A stretch of 64,000 nt of DNA from Gigaspora rosea (Eukaryota > Glomeromycota > Glomeromycetes > Diversisporales > Gigasporaceae): positions 1-64,000 of the forward strand of contig QKWP01001986.1 of the NCBI GenBank assembly GCA_003550325.1, in the 5' to 3' direction. The notes under the pieces were generated by a model, which was not told the origin of the DNA, made no database searches, and saw only the letters and a list, made by a program, of their open reading frames with translations. Positions 48,301-60,096 of the stretch are shown piece after piece. Position numbers and translations under genes: made by a program. Each line of letters starts with the position of its first letter. Positions within the stretch are counted from its first letter, which is position 1.

Positions 48301-49700
48301 TTTTTAACAAGTGGGTCCAAAGTCCTTCAGCTATAGTCATAGTATAAAAAATTTAAGGTAGACCAAAACTTTGAACTATTGCATTTACAGAAAGTTGACA
48401 TTGATGAAAATATGTATCACCAGTTCAAATAAATGAAAGGAGTATAGTGGTTACCATTTCATTAATAATCTGTCTATTATTATAAATGCTATAATTAATT
48501 AAATCTGCAACAGTTGGAAGTTGCTGTCGATTCATACCCACTAACGTAAAATACAAAGCTTGTTTTGATGATTTCGTAGCTTTTCTAAATTAATATAAGA
48601 CCAATATGGCCAATACCAGTGGGGACAGAATTATGGATCTGGGCACAATAATCGAAGTTTAATATATTTTGTATATGTATCAATATGGCTACAATAGTTA
48701 TTTAACTCTTTAGAGATTTCTCCCCAATGACCATGCCCATCTGAAAAGAAATCAAGAAAAAGTATAGCCTCTAAATTGGGGTTATTGTATAGAATTGGCA
48801 AATCTATATTATTAGAATCTCTTAAGAAACCTGCTAACAACCTACTATAATAAAAATCCTCATCATGTATATTTTCATCATCAATCACCTGAGCTGTGGA
48901 AAAATGTTTAGAGGACGTGTAAAAACAATCAATGAAAACATATGATCAAAAGTTTAAAAAATCGATTATTGGCTTTCAACCAATTAGCTATATGTAGCAA
49001 AGATGGATGAAACCAATTATTAGTAAGTGCAAAGTCTAAGATTGCACCTAACAATCCAGAGTAAATTTGTAAGGCACAAATATTTTTTGAAAGACCAAAC
49101 GTACTAATAAGATGACAATAGTGTGTAAAATGATTTGCATTTTTGAACGTTCAAGAGAACAACTTAAATGAATAGGTGATAGGCATCGGCGATAATACAT
49201 TGAAACATTTGCTAGAGCACCTGGAATTGGAGCAAATGTTAGAGCACTATGACATTTAGCAATAGATATACATGAAGAACATACAGCAATGTAATTTTTT
49301 TTATTTGGATGTTTAGTAAGTGACAAATGCGGGAAAGCTTGACAAAGATCATAATTTATACTAATATTGTGGAGACCCATTTTGCTTAAACAGGAAACAT
49401 AAGAATTGAGCAATGTGATCAAGGAACACATGGAAATATATATATAATTTCTGTTTGTAATCGTTGATTAAGAAAATTTAAAGAAAGTAAAGGTTGCTAT
49501 AGAGAAAAAGAAGTTAAGTTGGATGTTGATTAATGCTGATTTTCTGATAAAAATATTAGTGCAAAAGTAGGTGCTCATGGATAGTTAGCATTAACATTTA
49601 TTCAAGACTGCTGGCCCAAAAGATCATTATTACATAAATCATAGTAAGGATTATCTTGATCTAAATCAACTATAGATATTAGGGTTATTGGAAGAGACAT
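45379..49700 (-). pseudogene. Helitron 2 Rep (HUH)/Pif1 helicase protein, interrupted
   Basis: Minus-strand counterpart of Helitron 1 but of a different lineage. It starts at an ATG (49698-49700, MSLPITLISIVDLDQDNPYY). An N-terminal segment has KKNYIAVCSSCISIAK, ALTFAPIPGALANV and SPIHLSC. A Helitron-N-like part follows at 48631-48888. The HUH site is GSIHSHSIAYF (about 48142-48150). The Pif1 helicase has a Walker A of SSAGTRKS (Gly to Arg before the Lys), AAQN-like VAQNINSKTIYSQL, Walker B VIIIDKIS (Lys where Glu is usual), GDLAKLPPISGAQVF, and PFAFTVHKTQGLT near the C-terminus, then MYIALS and the stop at 45379. Many stops and frame changes. The helicase is further split by the MITE at 46765-47102. 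The OB-like companion gene lies 0.8 kb upstream on the same strand. Confidence 0.88.
46765..47102. mobile_element. Intact hAT-like TTTGA-rich MITE, 338 bp, 8-bp TSD
   Basis: Ends TAGGGTTCC and GGAACTCTA, flanked by CTGATTAT on both sides (46757-46764 and 47103-47110). The body is dense in TTTGATTTGAATTTGA and its complement, so it can fold on itself. It interrupts the Helitron 2 helicase: the protein sequence reads on from one side to the other (IIHNQ before, LNTLMSF after). It is the intact model for the split pair 14601-14795 / 41885-42083. Confidence 0.9.
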
Positions 49701-50510
49701 TGTATACGATTTACTAAGATAATAATAAGTTATTTTAATTGATATGTTAAAATAAAATATAATTTATTGACAACAGAGAAAGACATTCTTTAATGCACTT
49801 TTATAACTTTTAGAAAAGCATCAAATTGATATTTTCTAAAGATAACAAATTAATGATCATATTATGCAGAGACAATTAAAATTTTGGTAAATATTTTGAT
49901 TTCTTTAAAAAGAATATTATTTAAATAATTTATTAATAACATTTTAATGCCATTATTTGTAATAACACAAAATATGTATTGTTATTTGTGTATATTTTAA
50001 TAAACAATTAAGAATTTATTTACTAATAATTGCTTTATACTGATTAATTAACAAATTAGTTTGTACACGTAATGAGAGACTATTAATATTAATAGGATCA
50101 GATGTAGGTTAATAACTTAAATGTATTGATCATAAAAAATTTAAGTTGATAAATTTAAGATGATGCTAGTAAGATAATTAATTAATAATAAGTTAGATAA
50201 CACAGGTATAATTATAATGAATAATTAAACATAATTTGTTTAGTTTATAAATGATTATACAAGATAGTCCTTATATACGATTAGAGTAACTGAAGATAAA
50301 GCACTAATAAAATTTGATAAGATAAATAACAATAAATAAAGCTCTACATTTTTTGTAAAATAAAATTTTAAAATATTTAACATACATGAGTACTGTATAA
50401 AGTGGGTATTGGAATTTAAATACTATTACTAATAGTTAAATTATATGCAAGCTTATATATAAACATAGAATCATAATAGTGGCCTTTTTACTATAAAGAA
50501 AATAGGCATA
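49701..50510. other. AT-rich spacer between the OB-like gene and Rep of Helitron 2
   Basis: No gene was recognised. The spacer is much shorter than in Helitron 1, which has acquired further insertions. Confidence 0.4.
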
Positions 50511-51548
50511 TTATTTTATAGAACATTTATTTTTACTTTTTTTTGAAGATCTTGTAGTTTTTGGTTTTTTATATACTGCTTCAGCATTTTTTCGAAGCAA
50601 GCATTCCAAATATTCATCTTCATCTTCTGGAGCATCTTCAACACAGGTTCTTCTATCTTGAGTACTATCCACAAGAACTAGTTCAAGACAATTCAAAGCT
50701 AAATCAGATAATTTATTTTTACCTTTTTGGTTTTGAATTGGCACAGGATTAATATTAATGGGAGTGGAAGTTGGAATTGGTATTGCAGGTTCATTAATAA
50801 TGGAAGGCATAGTAGTGGCCTGTTTAGAAAATTTTGACATTATTCTTCAGGATCTTTTTAATAGTTGAGAGGTATGGAATTAACATCTTTGGCAATTAAG
50901 TCAATAACTGAGCGAATATTCGGAACACTAGAAAAAGTGCTTCCTTGCATATTTTGGACTGTATTGATATTGGTAGACATAAAATTAATATCTGTAACCT
51001 CAAATATAGTAAAATCAGAGGTTATACATCTGATAAAACCAGACACGATAAATGTTCTACCTGTCCTAATGCTATTATTAGCATGTAGATAGGAGAATCG
51101 CAGTGCATTTGTAGGGTAAAATATCCTTAATTTCATATGGCATTCCTTGTGTTCATAGATGAGTTATATTGATAATTTGCAGCATCAAAGTATGTAGAAT
51201 TTCCTAATTCTTTTGGATCGCAGGTTACTTGAACAGAGAACAAGCAGTGGGAGTACTAAGTGGAATTTTATCTGCTTCAAACACTTGTTCAGAGTTACCA
51301 GTTGCAATGACACAGACATTTGAAACAGTAATATACTGTTCAAGATTTTCTATAATAAATTTGCCCACAAACATTACAATATCCCCAACTGAAAACTCAG
51401 TATGAGGTTGATCAAAAGGATAAAAATTTTTCTAATGAATGATCTTAAAATTATTTTCCTCTGTCTGATATTTAATGAGACCCTGTGTTAAAGAATTGAA
51501 ATTCTCTTTTGTAACTATAATAGCAATGAAAGAAGTATGCGAAGGCAT
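50511..51548 (-). pseudogene. Helitron-associated double OB-like protein (element 2), interrupted
   Basis: It starts MPSHTSFIAIIVTKENFNSL (ATG at 51546-51548). Barrel 1 has NFYPFDQPHTEFSVGDIVMF then VGKFIIENLEQYITV. Barrel 2 (50858-51136) has RIFYPTNALRFSYL and FIVSGFIRCITSDFTIFEVT. The C-terminal part (50511-50840) has an acidic stretch (EDAPEDEDEYLE) and a Lys-rich tail (KKPKTTRSSKKSKNK). The plan of two barrels, acidic linker and basic tail equals that of 29581-30574, although the sequences are diverged. Several frame changes. An RPA/OB-type single-strand DNA-binding role is inferred from the plan and the Helitron context. Confidence 0.7.
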
Positions 51549-53736
51549 AATAGTTGAATTAAAATATTGTATTAAAAGAATTTATTAAATAAATTGAAAG
51601 AACACTGAAGTATTAATTGAATCGAATTGAAAGAGTATTTAAATGTTTATAGCTTGCATTTTATGGTATGGGTATTGATATTATTTCAATGCATTGTATA
51701 ATATATAGCAATATATTATAATAATATAAGCATAATGGTAATAGAATTCATAATACAGGTGACTCTCACACTCATTAATATCTTCCTAAACAATAAGATA
51801 ATATTTTATAAACTTTATCTATCTAAATAATTTCTCACATATATATAAACTTTAATATGAATACTCTATAATATAACTATCAAGATGATTTAAAACCAGT
51901 TCAAATAGAAGATATTAACGAGAGTCACATATAATACATTTGGTAGATAGAATATCAAATGCATTCCAATTCCATTTTTAAAATAGGGCTAAATTTTAAA
52001 GCATGATTAAAACAAAACAAAACTCTTAAAATAATAAAATAGTAATAGAAAAATATAAAATTATCATGACAATACTCATACTACCAAAATAAAAATTATA
52101 AAACAAAATTAATTTTAGTAATTAAAAGTTACTATCCATGCCCAAATACAAGTAATGTGGCAATAGCATAATTTACTATCAAAAATAAGCAACATGCACT
52201 ATAAAAACTTAATACAATTCAGTAAAATTTTTAAATAGAAAAAAAAAAATAAAGAATGCATAACAATGAGAGTTTACAATATATTTTGCAAACATGGTAA
52301 ATCATTAATTCTAATGAAGTAATTGATAATAACCTAATAGAAAAAATTAATGAATAAAGTTAATAATTTATACAGATTGATTTTAAGAAACTGCAAAGCC
52401 ACAGATAAAATGATCATCAAACCGAATTTCAGGGTCACCCTGGCATTTTGTCTAATAAAGGTTTTCCAAAAGTTCAATCGAACGCAAGCAAAATTTTAAT
52501 ATTAAAAAATAAAATCGCATAAGTAAATATGTTACTTATTTAACAAATTTACTATGAAGTAGGCTCTTATTTATTCTTTAACATAAGTATCTATCTTAAG
52601 TGATCTAAAAAAATGAATATGATAATTGAAAAAAATATAATAAAAAAATAAAAAAAATAAAAAAAGTATAATAATTTAATTTAATTAAACGGGCAAAAAA
52701 AAACCAGAAATTAGCATCTGAATTAGTATAACACAGACCAAATTTTCATGTATAAACCCATACCTCAAACATTTATACACATGATAAATAAAAAATTATA
52801 AATACAACCTGAGTACAATAAAAAATTTTGGGGCATACGCAGAATAATCAGATAATTCACGCGCACAATTCATATAGGCATACTAGAATTATAAAATTTT
52901 TATGCAAAAATCTTTTCCATTTTAATCTAAAAGGAAATGTGCTGCTCACAAGTAAGGTTTGTAGCCAATAATTTAAATATAATTGTAGCCAATAATTTAA
53001 ATGTATAATGTCCGATCATAAACTTTTTTGGAAACAATCTGCTGTATGCCGACAAAGAAAGATTGAAGAGGTTAAATTATGACAATTATTGAATATATAT
53101 ACAAATAAGAAGACTTGGATCAATAGAGCTAATAATTTTACTACTCCAATATCAAATAACAAGATTAACAATTTTCTACTATTAGCATTCTCCAATTTAT
53201 GTGTTAGAGTAGTAAAACCCATTTATCTACAATTAAAAGCACTAAAAATAAAGATAATAATGTCCTACTAGAACAATGCATAGATAAATACTTTTATTAT
53301 TCAAAAAATGATAAATTTAAAATTATAATATATTCTGAATACTTTCAAAATTATAATCTAAAAAATAGTCTACTATCACAATCTACAAGAAATCTAAGAA
53401 TAAAAAATCAAAAAAAAAACTCTTACTTATAAAAGTTGCTAACTACAAAATAAGAGTTGGTAAGCCTAAACAAAATTATAATTCTTATTAAAAAAACCTA
53501 TATTTAAATATATATATGCATTATATAAACAATAAAATATTTAAACAAACCATATAATCAATCGCTAAATATTCTAATTCAGCTTAAAAAATTATAATTA
53601 CTCTACTGCAATAAAAATAAACCCAAAAATCTATAAAATAAAAGAAAAATTAAAAATATGATAATAAAAAAAAACTAATTAATTATAAATATATTGTAGA
53701 TGAACTATTCTTTTTCTAATGAAAATTTACTATTAA
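51549..53736. other. Long AT-rich stretch without a recognised gene
   Basis: Simple A/T-rich sequence upstream of Helitron 2. GTAGCCAATAATTTAAAT is repeated at about 52961 and 52985. Open frames at 53016-53271 overlap on both strands and look spurious. Confidence 0.4.
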
Positions 53737-54245
53737 GGGGCATCCATAAATAACATTATACAAGAGAAGTGGTTGGATGAAAATATCATTTTTCCTGATA
53801 AATAGGGTATAACCAAAAGTTTTTTGTAAATATTTTGCGATTTAGTAATCCAAATAACATAATTTTAGTATCATTGGATTTATTTCACTACAATAAATTG
53901 AATAGTACCTAAATCATCTAAATTGGATTACTGTTAACAAGTTATTCAAGTTTTTGTAAAATTATATATATAAATATACAGATTTTGAAAATTTTTTTAT
54001 ATAATCAAAGGGGACAAGCACTACTATAGGACCCAAAATATACATAGATAGGTCAGGTATGAGTTTGCTTATTTTTGAGGTTTTTTATACAAATCTTTTC
54101 TATTTATAGTAATTTTTGCTTATTTTTGAAGTTTTTTCTGCGGATCTTTTCTTTTTTAGTAATTCTATAATTAATCTGATCTATCTATGTATATTTCGGG
54201 GTCCTGCTACTATGTAGGGAACATAATATTATTTATAGATGTCTT
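53737..54245. mobile_element. TIR element GGGGCATCCATAAATAA, about 509 bp, with nested MITE
   Basis: The start GGGGCATCCATAAATAACAT is met by ATATTATTTATAGATGTCTTC-like sequence ending near 54245, a decayed inverted copy. The same start occurs at 56565. A 180-bp MITE is inserted at 54027-54206. Ends of this kind recur in many eukaryotic genomes; I do not assign a superfamily. Confidence 0.65.
54027..54206. mobile_element. MITE AGGACCC...GGGTCCT, 180 bp, CTACTA TSD
   Basis: TAGGACCCAAAATATACATA at the left and the complement of its like at the right. CTACTA flanks both sides (54021-54026 and 54207-54212). Sister of 11428-11601. Confidence 0.85.
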
Positions 54246-54732
54246 CTTACTCAAAAAAAGAGCTTCACAAAAATCATCCAAACTACCTTGAATGATTCAA
54301 AAACCTATTTCTTATACAATATGAATATACTAACCAATACTACTATAATACAACAATTCTGAACATCTAATGCTTGCAAGAGAATAATAGAAGAAATACT
54401 AATTAATCTAAATGATATAGAAATTTATGAATTAATTCTTAAATAACTAATATTACTAGAACACAAAATACCAAACATAGATCCACACCAAGCACTGGTA
54501 CTAGACAAAAACCAATATACAATCTATGATAGTATTCCACACAGTCCAGTTCTGAGTGGGTATTGTTAAGAACTGTACCTAAACTGTCACATGATATTGG
54601 GTATTATAAAGACCTGGAACCGTATCATATGGATCCAAAAATGGACTGGTAAAACTGGTATCAAATATAGAACTTAGAACTTTCAATAATATTAGTATCA
54701 GATGAGAAATTGATATTAATACTATTTAATCA
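54246..54732. other. Unassigned AT-rich stretch
   Basis: No gene was recognised. Confidence 0.35.
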
Positions 54733-54964
54733 ATGATTGTTACAAATGATAATTTAAAATGAAATCTACATTTTTTACTTAACTGCTAACCTTCTAAAAC
54801 CACTAATATTTGTTTATTATAATTTTCTTTAAACTAACCACTAACTCTAACCCTAACCCTAGTCCCTAACCTTAAAAAATGCACCCAAAAAAATTAGTTT
54901 TTGAGATTTTATACTATAATTTTATTTTAATCTGGATTTCATTATAATCTGTCACAATAATTAA
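54733..54964. mobile_element. MITE with CCCTAA-like core (family M, inverted copy 3)
   Basis: GATAATTTAAAATGAAATCT at the left and ATTTCATTATAATCTGTCAC at the right are the inverted version of the ends at 28954-29180. The core reads ACTCTAACCCTAACCCTAG. Confidence 0.82.
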
Positions 54965-55481
54965 TCACCCATCACTATATTGAGTAGTGAAAAAATTAGT
55001 AAACCCATATTGAACACACTTCTTAATAAATTAGATTTATTTGCTAAAAATATAATTGAAGTCCGAAGTCTCATTTACTTGACTATAATAGAATTTAAAC
55101 CGATATGAAAGTTACAGATCTTATTACATTTATATATGAATACCAACTGTTAATTCACAAGAGACTCTTATAAAAGGTAAACCACACTTTTTTTAATTAG
55201 GTGTGGTATGGTATTGTTGAAAAAAAAGGAGTTTTAACAAACAATACTTTTGGTTTTGCATGTTTATAGAATTCTTTTATATTCCTGTTTTAAAGAAAAA
55301 ATTTTTTACTTTTATATAAGATTTTTGTAATACAAGATTCAGGTATTACAGGTCGGGTATGAATTGAGACCCAGAATTGAATTATTCTAAAAATGATATA
55401 CTCAGAACTGAACTGAGATCAGCTTCAGGTTGGTTCTGGTTCTCTAGTTCAGTTTTGCGAAACACTAATCTATGACATCTT
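54965..55481. other. Unassigned sequence before Helitron 3 helicase
   Basis: No gene was recognised. GGTTCTGGTTC and GAACTGAACTGAGA words at 55395-55460 suggest a short low-complexity repeat. Confidence 0.4.
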
Positions 55482-56564
55482 TTGCAATTCTTGGGATCAA
55501 AAATTAATGGAAAATATATTTACTTTTTCCTAATGGAATTAGCAAGCATAGGCAAATCATATCTACTATATATAATAATTAACCTATTAAAATCAAGAAA
55601 AATAAATTACCTCGTAATAGCACTGACTAGAGTAGCTGCACAAAATGTTGGTAGCAAAACTATTCATTCAGTACTAAAAATAAGACAAACAAATTCAAAT
55701 TATAAAAGAAGTATCTATAGTTTTTAATGATCAATTCTTTTTTATAAGCAATCTGTTTGGCTCTATTTATAACAACTCCAAAATTTTTGAAGGAATTCCC
55801 GTACTCTTAAACAGTGATCTATTTCAATTACCTTCCATAAATGCACAACATACCTTCTAATTACCAGTATGAAAAAGTTTTTCCATTATTTCTAACTCAG
55901 CTAAAAAGACAAAGAAATGATTCTAGCTTTTATAATTTACTCCAAGAATTAAGATATGGTTATTTATCTGATATATCAAAAAAAATAATCAATAACAAAA
56001 TACTCTCAACTCACCTTGTTAGAATATGTGAAACAGCAAAACAGATTAACAAATTATATGCAAAAATCTCCCAACAAATGAATATGTTATTAATACAATT
56101 ATTTTAAAAGCAAATGATATACTTAATTATAAACCTCTAACAACAACTGACCAAAATAACCTTAACTTAAACCTTTATACCAAACTACCTAACAAAATAA
56201 TTCTTAAAGAAGGAGCAAGAGTTATGTTTCTAAGCAATGAATTATTTGTCCACAATATCTGCAATAGAACAATAGGTATGATTACAAACATAACCAATAA
56301 CAAAACTATCAAAATAATATTTCCAACAGCAATAAAAATAATTAAATTAAATATGCAAAAAGAAATAACATAACAGCATCAAGACAACAATTTTCCACAC
56401 TTACAATTCACAAAGATTAAGGACTAGCCCTGCTCTATACTACAACAACAACATTTTTGCAAAAGGACAAGTATATATCACAATGAGCAGAGCAACTATA
56501 TAGAAATTTATTAATATCTTAAATTAGACTACAACACTATTAAAACAAATACATTAGTTATAAA
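55482..56564 (+). pseudogene. Helitron 3 Pif1-type helicase fragment
   Basis: In order: ELASIGKSYLL (Walker A, normally with AGTGKS), ALTRVAAQNVGSKTIHSVL, GIPVLLNSDLFQLPSINAQ (motif III region), FPLFLTQLKRQRNDSSFYNLL, KIILKEGARVMFLSNELFVH, CNRTIGMITNI, and near the end FAKGQVYITMSRAT then LDYNTIKTNTLVIK. It resembles Helitron 2 more than Helitron 1. The Walker B region is missing and there are several frame changes. No Rep domain precedes it, so only the helicase part remains. The TIR element at 56565 interrupts the last part of the protein; EYADYKKKTEKD after 58049 reads like the continuation. Confidence 0.8.
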
Positions 56565-58049
56565 GGGGCATCCATAAATAACATTATGTACCCCTTATAG
56601 TAGCACTCGACCCCCCCTCTACTATATAAAAAAATTTTCAAAATCCATATGTTTATATTGTTATCCTATATCCACTTCTTCAAAGATATTAGGTAACTAG
56701 AGTGATCTTAGACAGTGAACACTTTGTGTAACTTCAAACTTTGTTACTGTGGTATATCTAAGTCAGTATGGCGTTTTTAAGAAAACTTAACAAAGAAGAT
56801 TTAAGGCAATTTGCAATTACGAAAGAGGCTACAATTAAAAGTATATGAGGATACTAATAACTGTTTGATTTGTGTAGTTAATAGTTGTTTTTATTATTGA
56901 AAGAGTATGAAGACTCGATGTTGAACTTGGGGTCCACATCGGCCGCTTTTATNTTTTACAAATGTAACGGTCAATATCTTTTACATGTGTAATATATATA
57001 TAACTATTATTAATAAAATATATAGTATAACTAGTATAAATATAATATATGTAATAAATAATATATATGTAATAAATAAAATATCTAGAATATAAGCTAT
57101 AAATATGACATCTTTTAGATATGTCAGATCTACGATTTTTGTCCGCAGCAATCGCCTAGCCAATCAGATCATTGGTCTATTAATAAGTATAGGAGTAAAT
57201 ATTTGACAACTCCTATCTTGGCAACCAGAGGTCGTACAGGGACGTACTATAGCTTATTCGAACCGTCTCATCGCGCTGAGTCGAATGGTAGTTGTTTCAT
57301 CGAATTTGGATCACTGCTTCAAACGTTATATCCGTTTTTGTGATATTTTACAGGTTAACAATATATAAAATTTTACAAAAACTTGAATATATTGTGACAC
57401 AGTAATCCGATTTGGATGATTTAGATACCATTCGGATCGTCTCAGTGAGACGAATTCAATGATACCAAAATAATTTTATTTGGACTACTGGATCAATAGT
57501 TATTTACAAAAACCTATTGATTTATAGTCATTTTATAAGAAAACATAATAACCAATAGTATTTGGCCAACAGTGTATAAAATAGCATGATAAAAATCCGG
57601 ATCTACCATTTTTTATATTGCATATACCGGTATTTTAAAATTGGGCCAGTGCAACAAACAGTGCATAATCCGGAATTTTTTGAAGTAACCGGTGCGTGCA
57701 TCTATGTGCCCAATTATTTTCTACTAATGCAGGTTTTTTTTCAAACTAGTATTTTTTTATATAACAGGTGCATGTACCGGTAAATTAAAATTTCTATTTT
57801 AAACACTGTTGGCCAGTAACTTTTGATCCAGTAGTCCAGATGAAATGAAATTGGTACTATTCGACTCCTCTTACCAAGACGAATCGAATGGTACCAAAAT
57901 CATTAAATTTGGACCACGAATCAGTTTTTAGACGATTTTTTGTAAAAAAATTGTGTTATATTTTTTTGACTCCCCTACTTAAGAGGAAGAACGTTATATT
58001 TTGTCAGACCCCCTCCCCCCTCTTGTATAATATTATTTCTGGATTCCCC
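56565..58049. mobile_element. TIR element GGGGCATCCATAAATAACAT, about 1.49 kb
   Basis: GGGGCATCCATAAATAACAT at the left; the complement of the right end is GGGGAATCCAGAAATAATAT. Both have a C-rich tract just inside (GACCCCCCCTC and GACCCCCTCCCCCC). The flanks AAA/AAA could be a 3-bp target duplication. Inside is a 26-codon frame at 56768 (MAFLRKLNKEDLRQFAITKE), which looks like the start of a SAP-like protein, and three diverged copies (57240-57330, 57400-57500, 57790-57935) of a GTCTCA/TGAGAC module that is also present in the pogo-like element at 23644. One N lies at about 56953. Confidence 0.72.
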
Positions 58050-58885
58050 AAATGAATATGCAGATTATAAGAAAAAAACAGAAAAAGACTAAAACATAAG
58101 TTATAAGATAACATTTACTTCTTATAAAAATTCCTTTCTTATACATACAACCAACCTTTTTTCAAATTGATAATCTAAATATGTAACTGAATTTAAGTTG
58201 TACAAATCATCAATCAAATATAATTAATTATGCATAAAATACATATTAAAATTGATAGCCCCAGATTTCAAAATTATTTATAAAACTTATTTATAAAACT
58301 TATTAATAAAAAAAAATTAACCAAAAAAAAATAAAAATAAAAAAATCCTTGACAGAAAAAGCTGATCAAGCAAATTAAAATTATTGCTGACAGTTTTTTT
58401 TTTAAGTTTTTTTTCCTAAGCCAATTTTTATTAATTTCTTTTTTCTTTTTTTTTGAACCCACATTTTTTGAAATTTTACTTTTTTTTTTTTTTGGAATTA
58501 GACTATAACTAGCCAATCACAATTCACAAAGCTCAACCCAATTACTCTACACATGTATAAAAAAACCAAAACATAACTGCATAAACAATCAAACCTAATA
58601 CACATTTTCATTCACAGAATCTAATATAATATAACTATATATAAATTCAAATAAATGATAAAACTTACCAAATTTCAAAATTTATTAATCTGCAACAAAA
58701 TTATTATAATAAATTTTATATACTTAAAAAACTAAAAATAAAAAACTCACAGTGCATGGGCAGGCGCACAACTAGTTCTGATTTCAGCAATTTGAAAGTA
58801 TGCTAATTAGTTATATACTACTATTATATGCATTAGTATTATTCTTAATAAAAAACTAATAAAGTAATTATAATATATTATAAAA
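58050..58885. repeat. T/A low-complexity stretch related to the gap flank at 17.4 kb
   Basis: A and T runs at 58300-58500. GAAATTTTACTTTTTTTTTT (about 58470) and the preceding TTTTTTCCTAAGCCA resemble 17340-17430, just left of the assembly gap. The minus-strand open frame here (Lys/Phe-rich) is low complexity. No gene was recognised. Confidence 0.6.
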
Positions 58886-58975
58886 AGATGCAGGATTGCA
58901 TAATGCATCATGCTGCATAATATTGCATTATGCAATGCAAAGACAAAAAACCTGCATTTGCACATCACTATCCAT
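58886..58975. repeat. TGCATAATGCA palindromic cluster
   Basis: GCAGGATTGCATAATGCATC followed by TGCATAATATTGCATTATGC forms overlapping inverted repeats, ending with a CCTGCA that mirrors the TGCAGG at the start. A foldback of about 75 bp. The open frame that starts inside (58930-59118) is probably incidental. Confidence 0.65.
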
Positions 58976-59982
58976 TACTGGATGGAGAATATAATGATAA
59001 TCAAAAAAATGTTGAAACAGAATGCAAAGAAAATTTAATTCAACAAGTAATTAAAAAATTAACTAACAAAGGTCAAAATTGTAAATTTAATAGATCAAAT
59101 TTGTTATATTTTATTTAAAAATATGATTTGATAATTAAAAATTAATTTAAAATTCATAAAGGATAATTGTTTTGAATCATTTATTTTATTTATTTATTTT
59201 TTTTTTTTTTACAAAGTATCAAAATCAGATCTTGTAATGTTAAGATTATACTGTCATATAAATTTATCATTAAATTATATTTTTTTATTCAAACTCTTAA
59301 TTAATAATGAAGAGCTCTAAATAGTTTTGTAAAATCTATGTCCTCATTTTTCAGATCAGTTAGACAGAACATGTGGATAGCAACATATGTAAAAATACTT
59401 CAATAATACAATTCTTCTAATTTTAATATTTATTAATTATAACTTACATTGTAAAATTGGCTCAAAAATTACAATAAAAGAATAAGCTTCTTTTGAACGC
59501 CAAGAGTCTTCTGCTTATAAATATCAATGAAGCAATAACAGTGATGTTTTTTTAATTGATCGTGATGTGACTATAGTCGGGTTGCTGCGTTATTACACTG
59601 CTTCAATGCTCCAAATAATATTGTTGTTCCCTAAATCGATGCTGAAACTTTTTGATGTAGGTGAATTTTTTTTTAGCCTGTTTGAACATACCATACTAAT
59701 CTGCTATAATTTCGTGTCAAATTTAGCCAACATAGTGGTGACTGAAAAAGATTTATGATCGTCCTAAATGTCAAGTTTATTGATCGTTGATTGGTCTCAC
59801 AATTACCTAATCACGAATTTTTTTACGCAAATTTCAGAAAGCATTATTTTTTCACGTAACATTTAAAATACGACGTTTATTCATTATCACTATAGATACA
59901 GACTTATCAAAGTGTTGTAACTGATCTTAACGTCAATTGAGCATAATTCCAAAGTGTAAAGATACCATAATCAACGTTTGCA
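58976..59982. other. AT-rich stretch without a recognised gene
   Basis: A 63-codon open frame at 59567-59758 has no recognisable feature. No element ends were seen. Confidence 0.4.
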
Positions 59983-60096
59983 GTAGCATTTGACGCGTGC
60001 CTTAACATTTGACGCGTGCCGTAGCATTTGACTTGTGTTCTAACGTTTGACTTGTGCCGTAAAATTTGACTTATGCCGTAACATTTGACTTATTTC
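59983..60096. repeat. Minisatellite with exact 19-bp period, six copies
   Basis: The unit GTAGCATTTGACGCGTGCC and five variants follow one another with no indels. GCG changes to TTG and then TTA in steps along the array (GACGCGTGCC, GACTTGTGCC, GACTTATGCC). It lies about 700 bp upstream of the glycosyltransferase. Confidence 0.93.

Noticed and set aside
58274-58516. 80-codon Lys/Phe-rich minus-strand frame
   Set aside because: Low-complexity A/T tract also seen beside the gap at 17.4 kb.
59983-60096. CRISPR array
   Set aside because: The 19-bp units touch one another without unique spacers, and the DNA is eukaryotic; it is a minisatellite.
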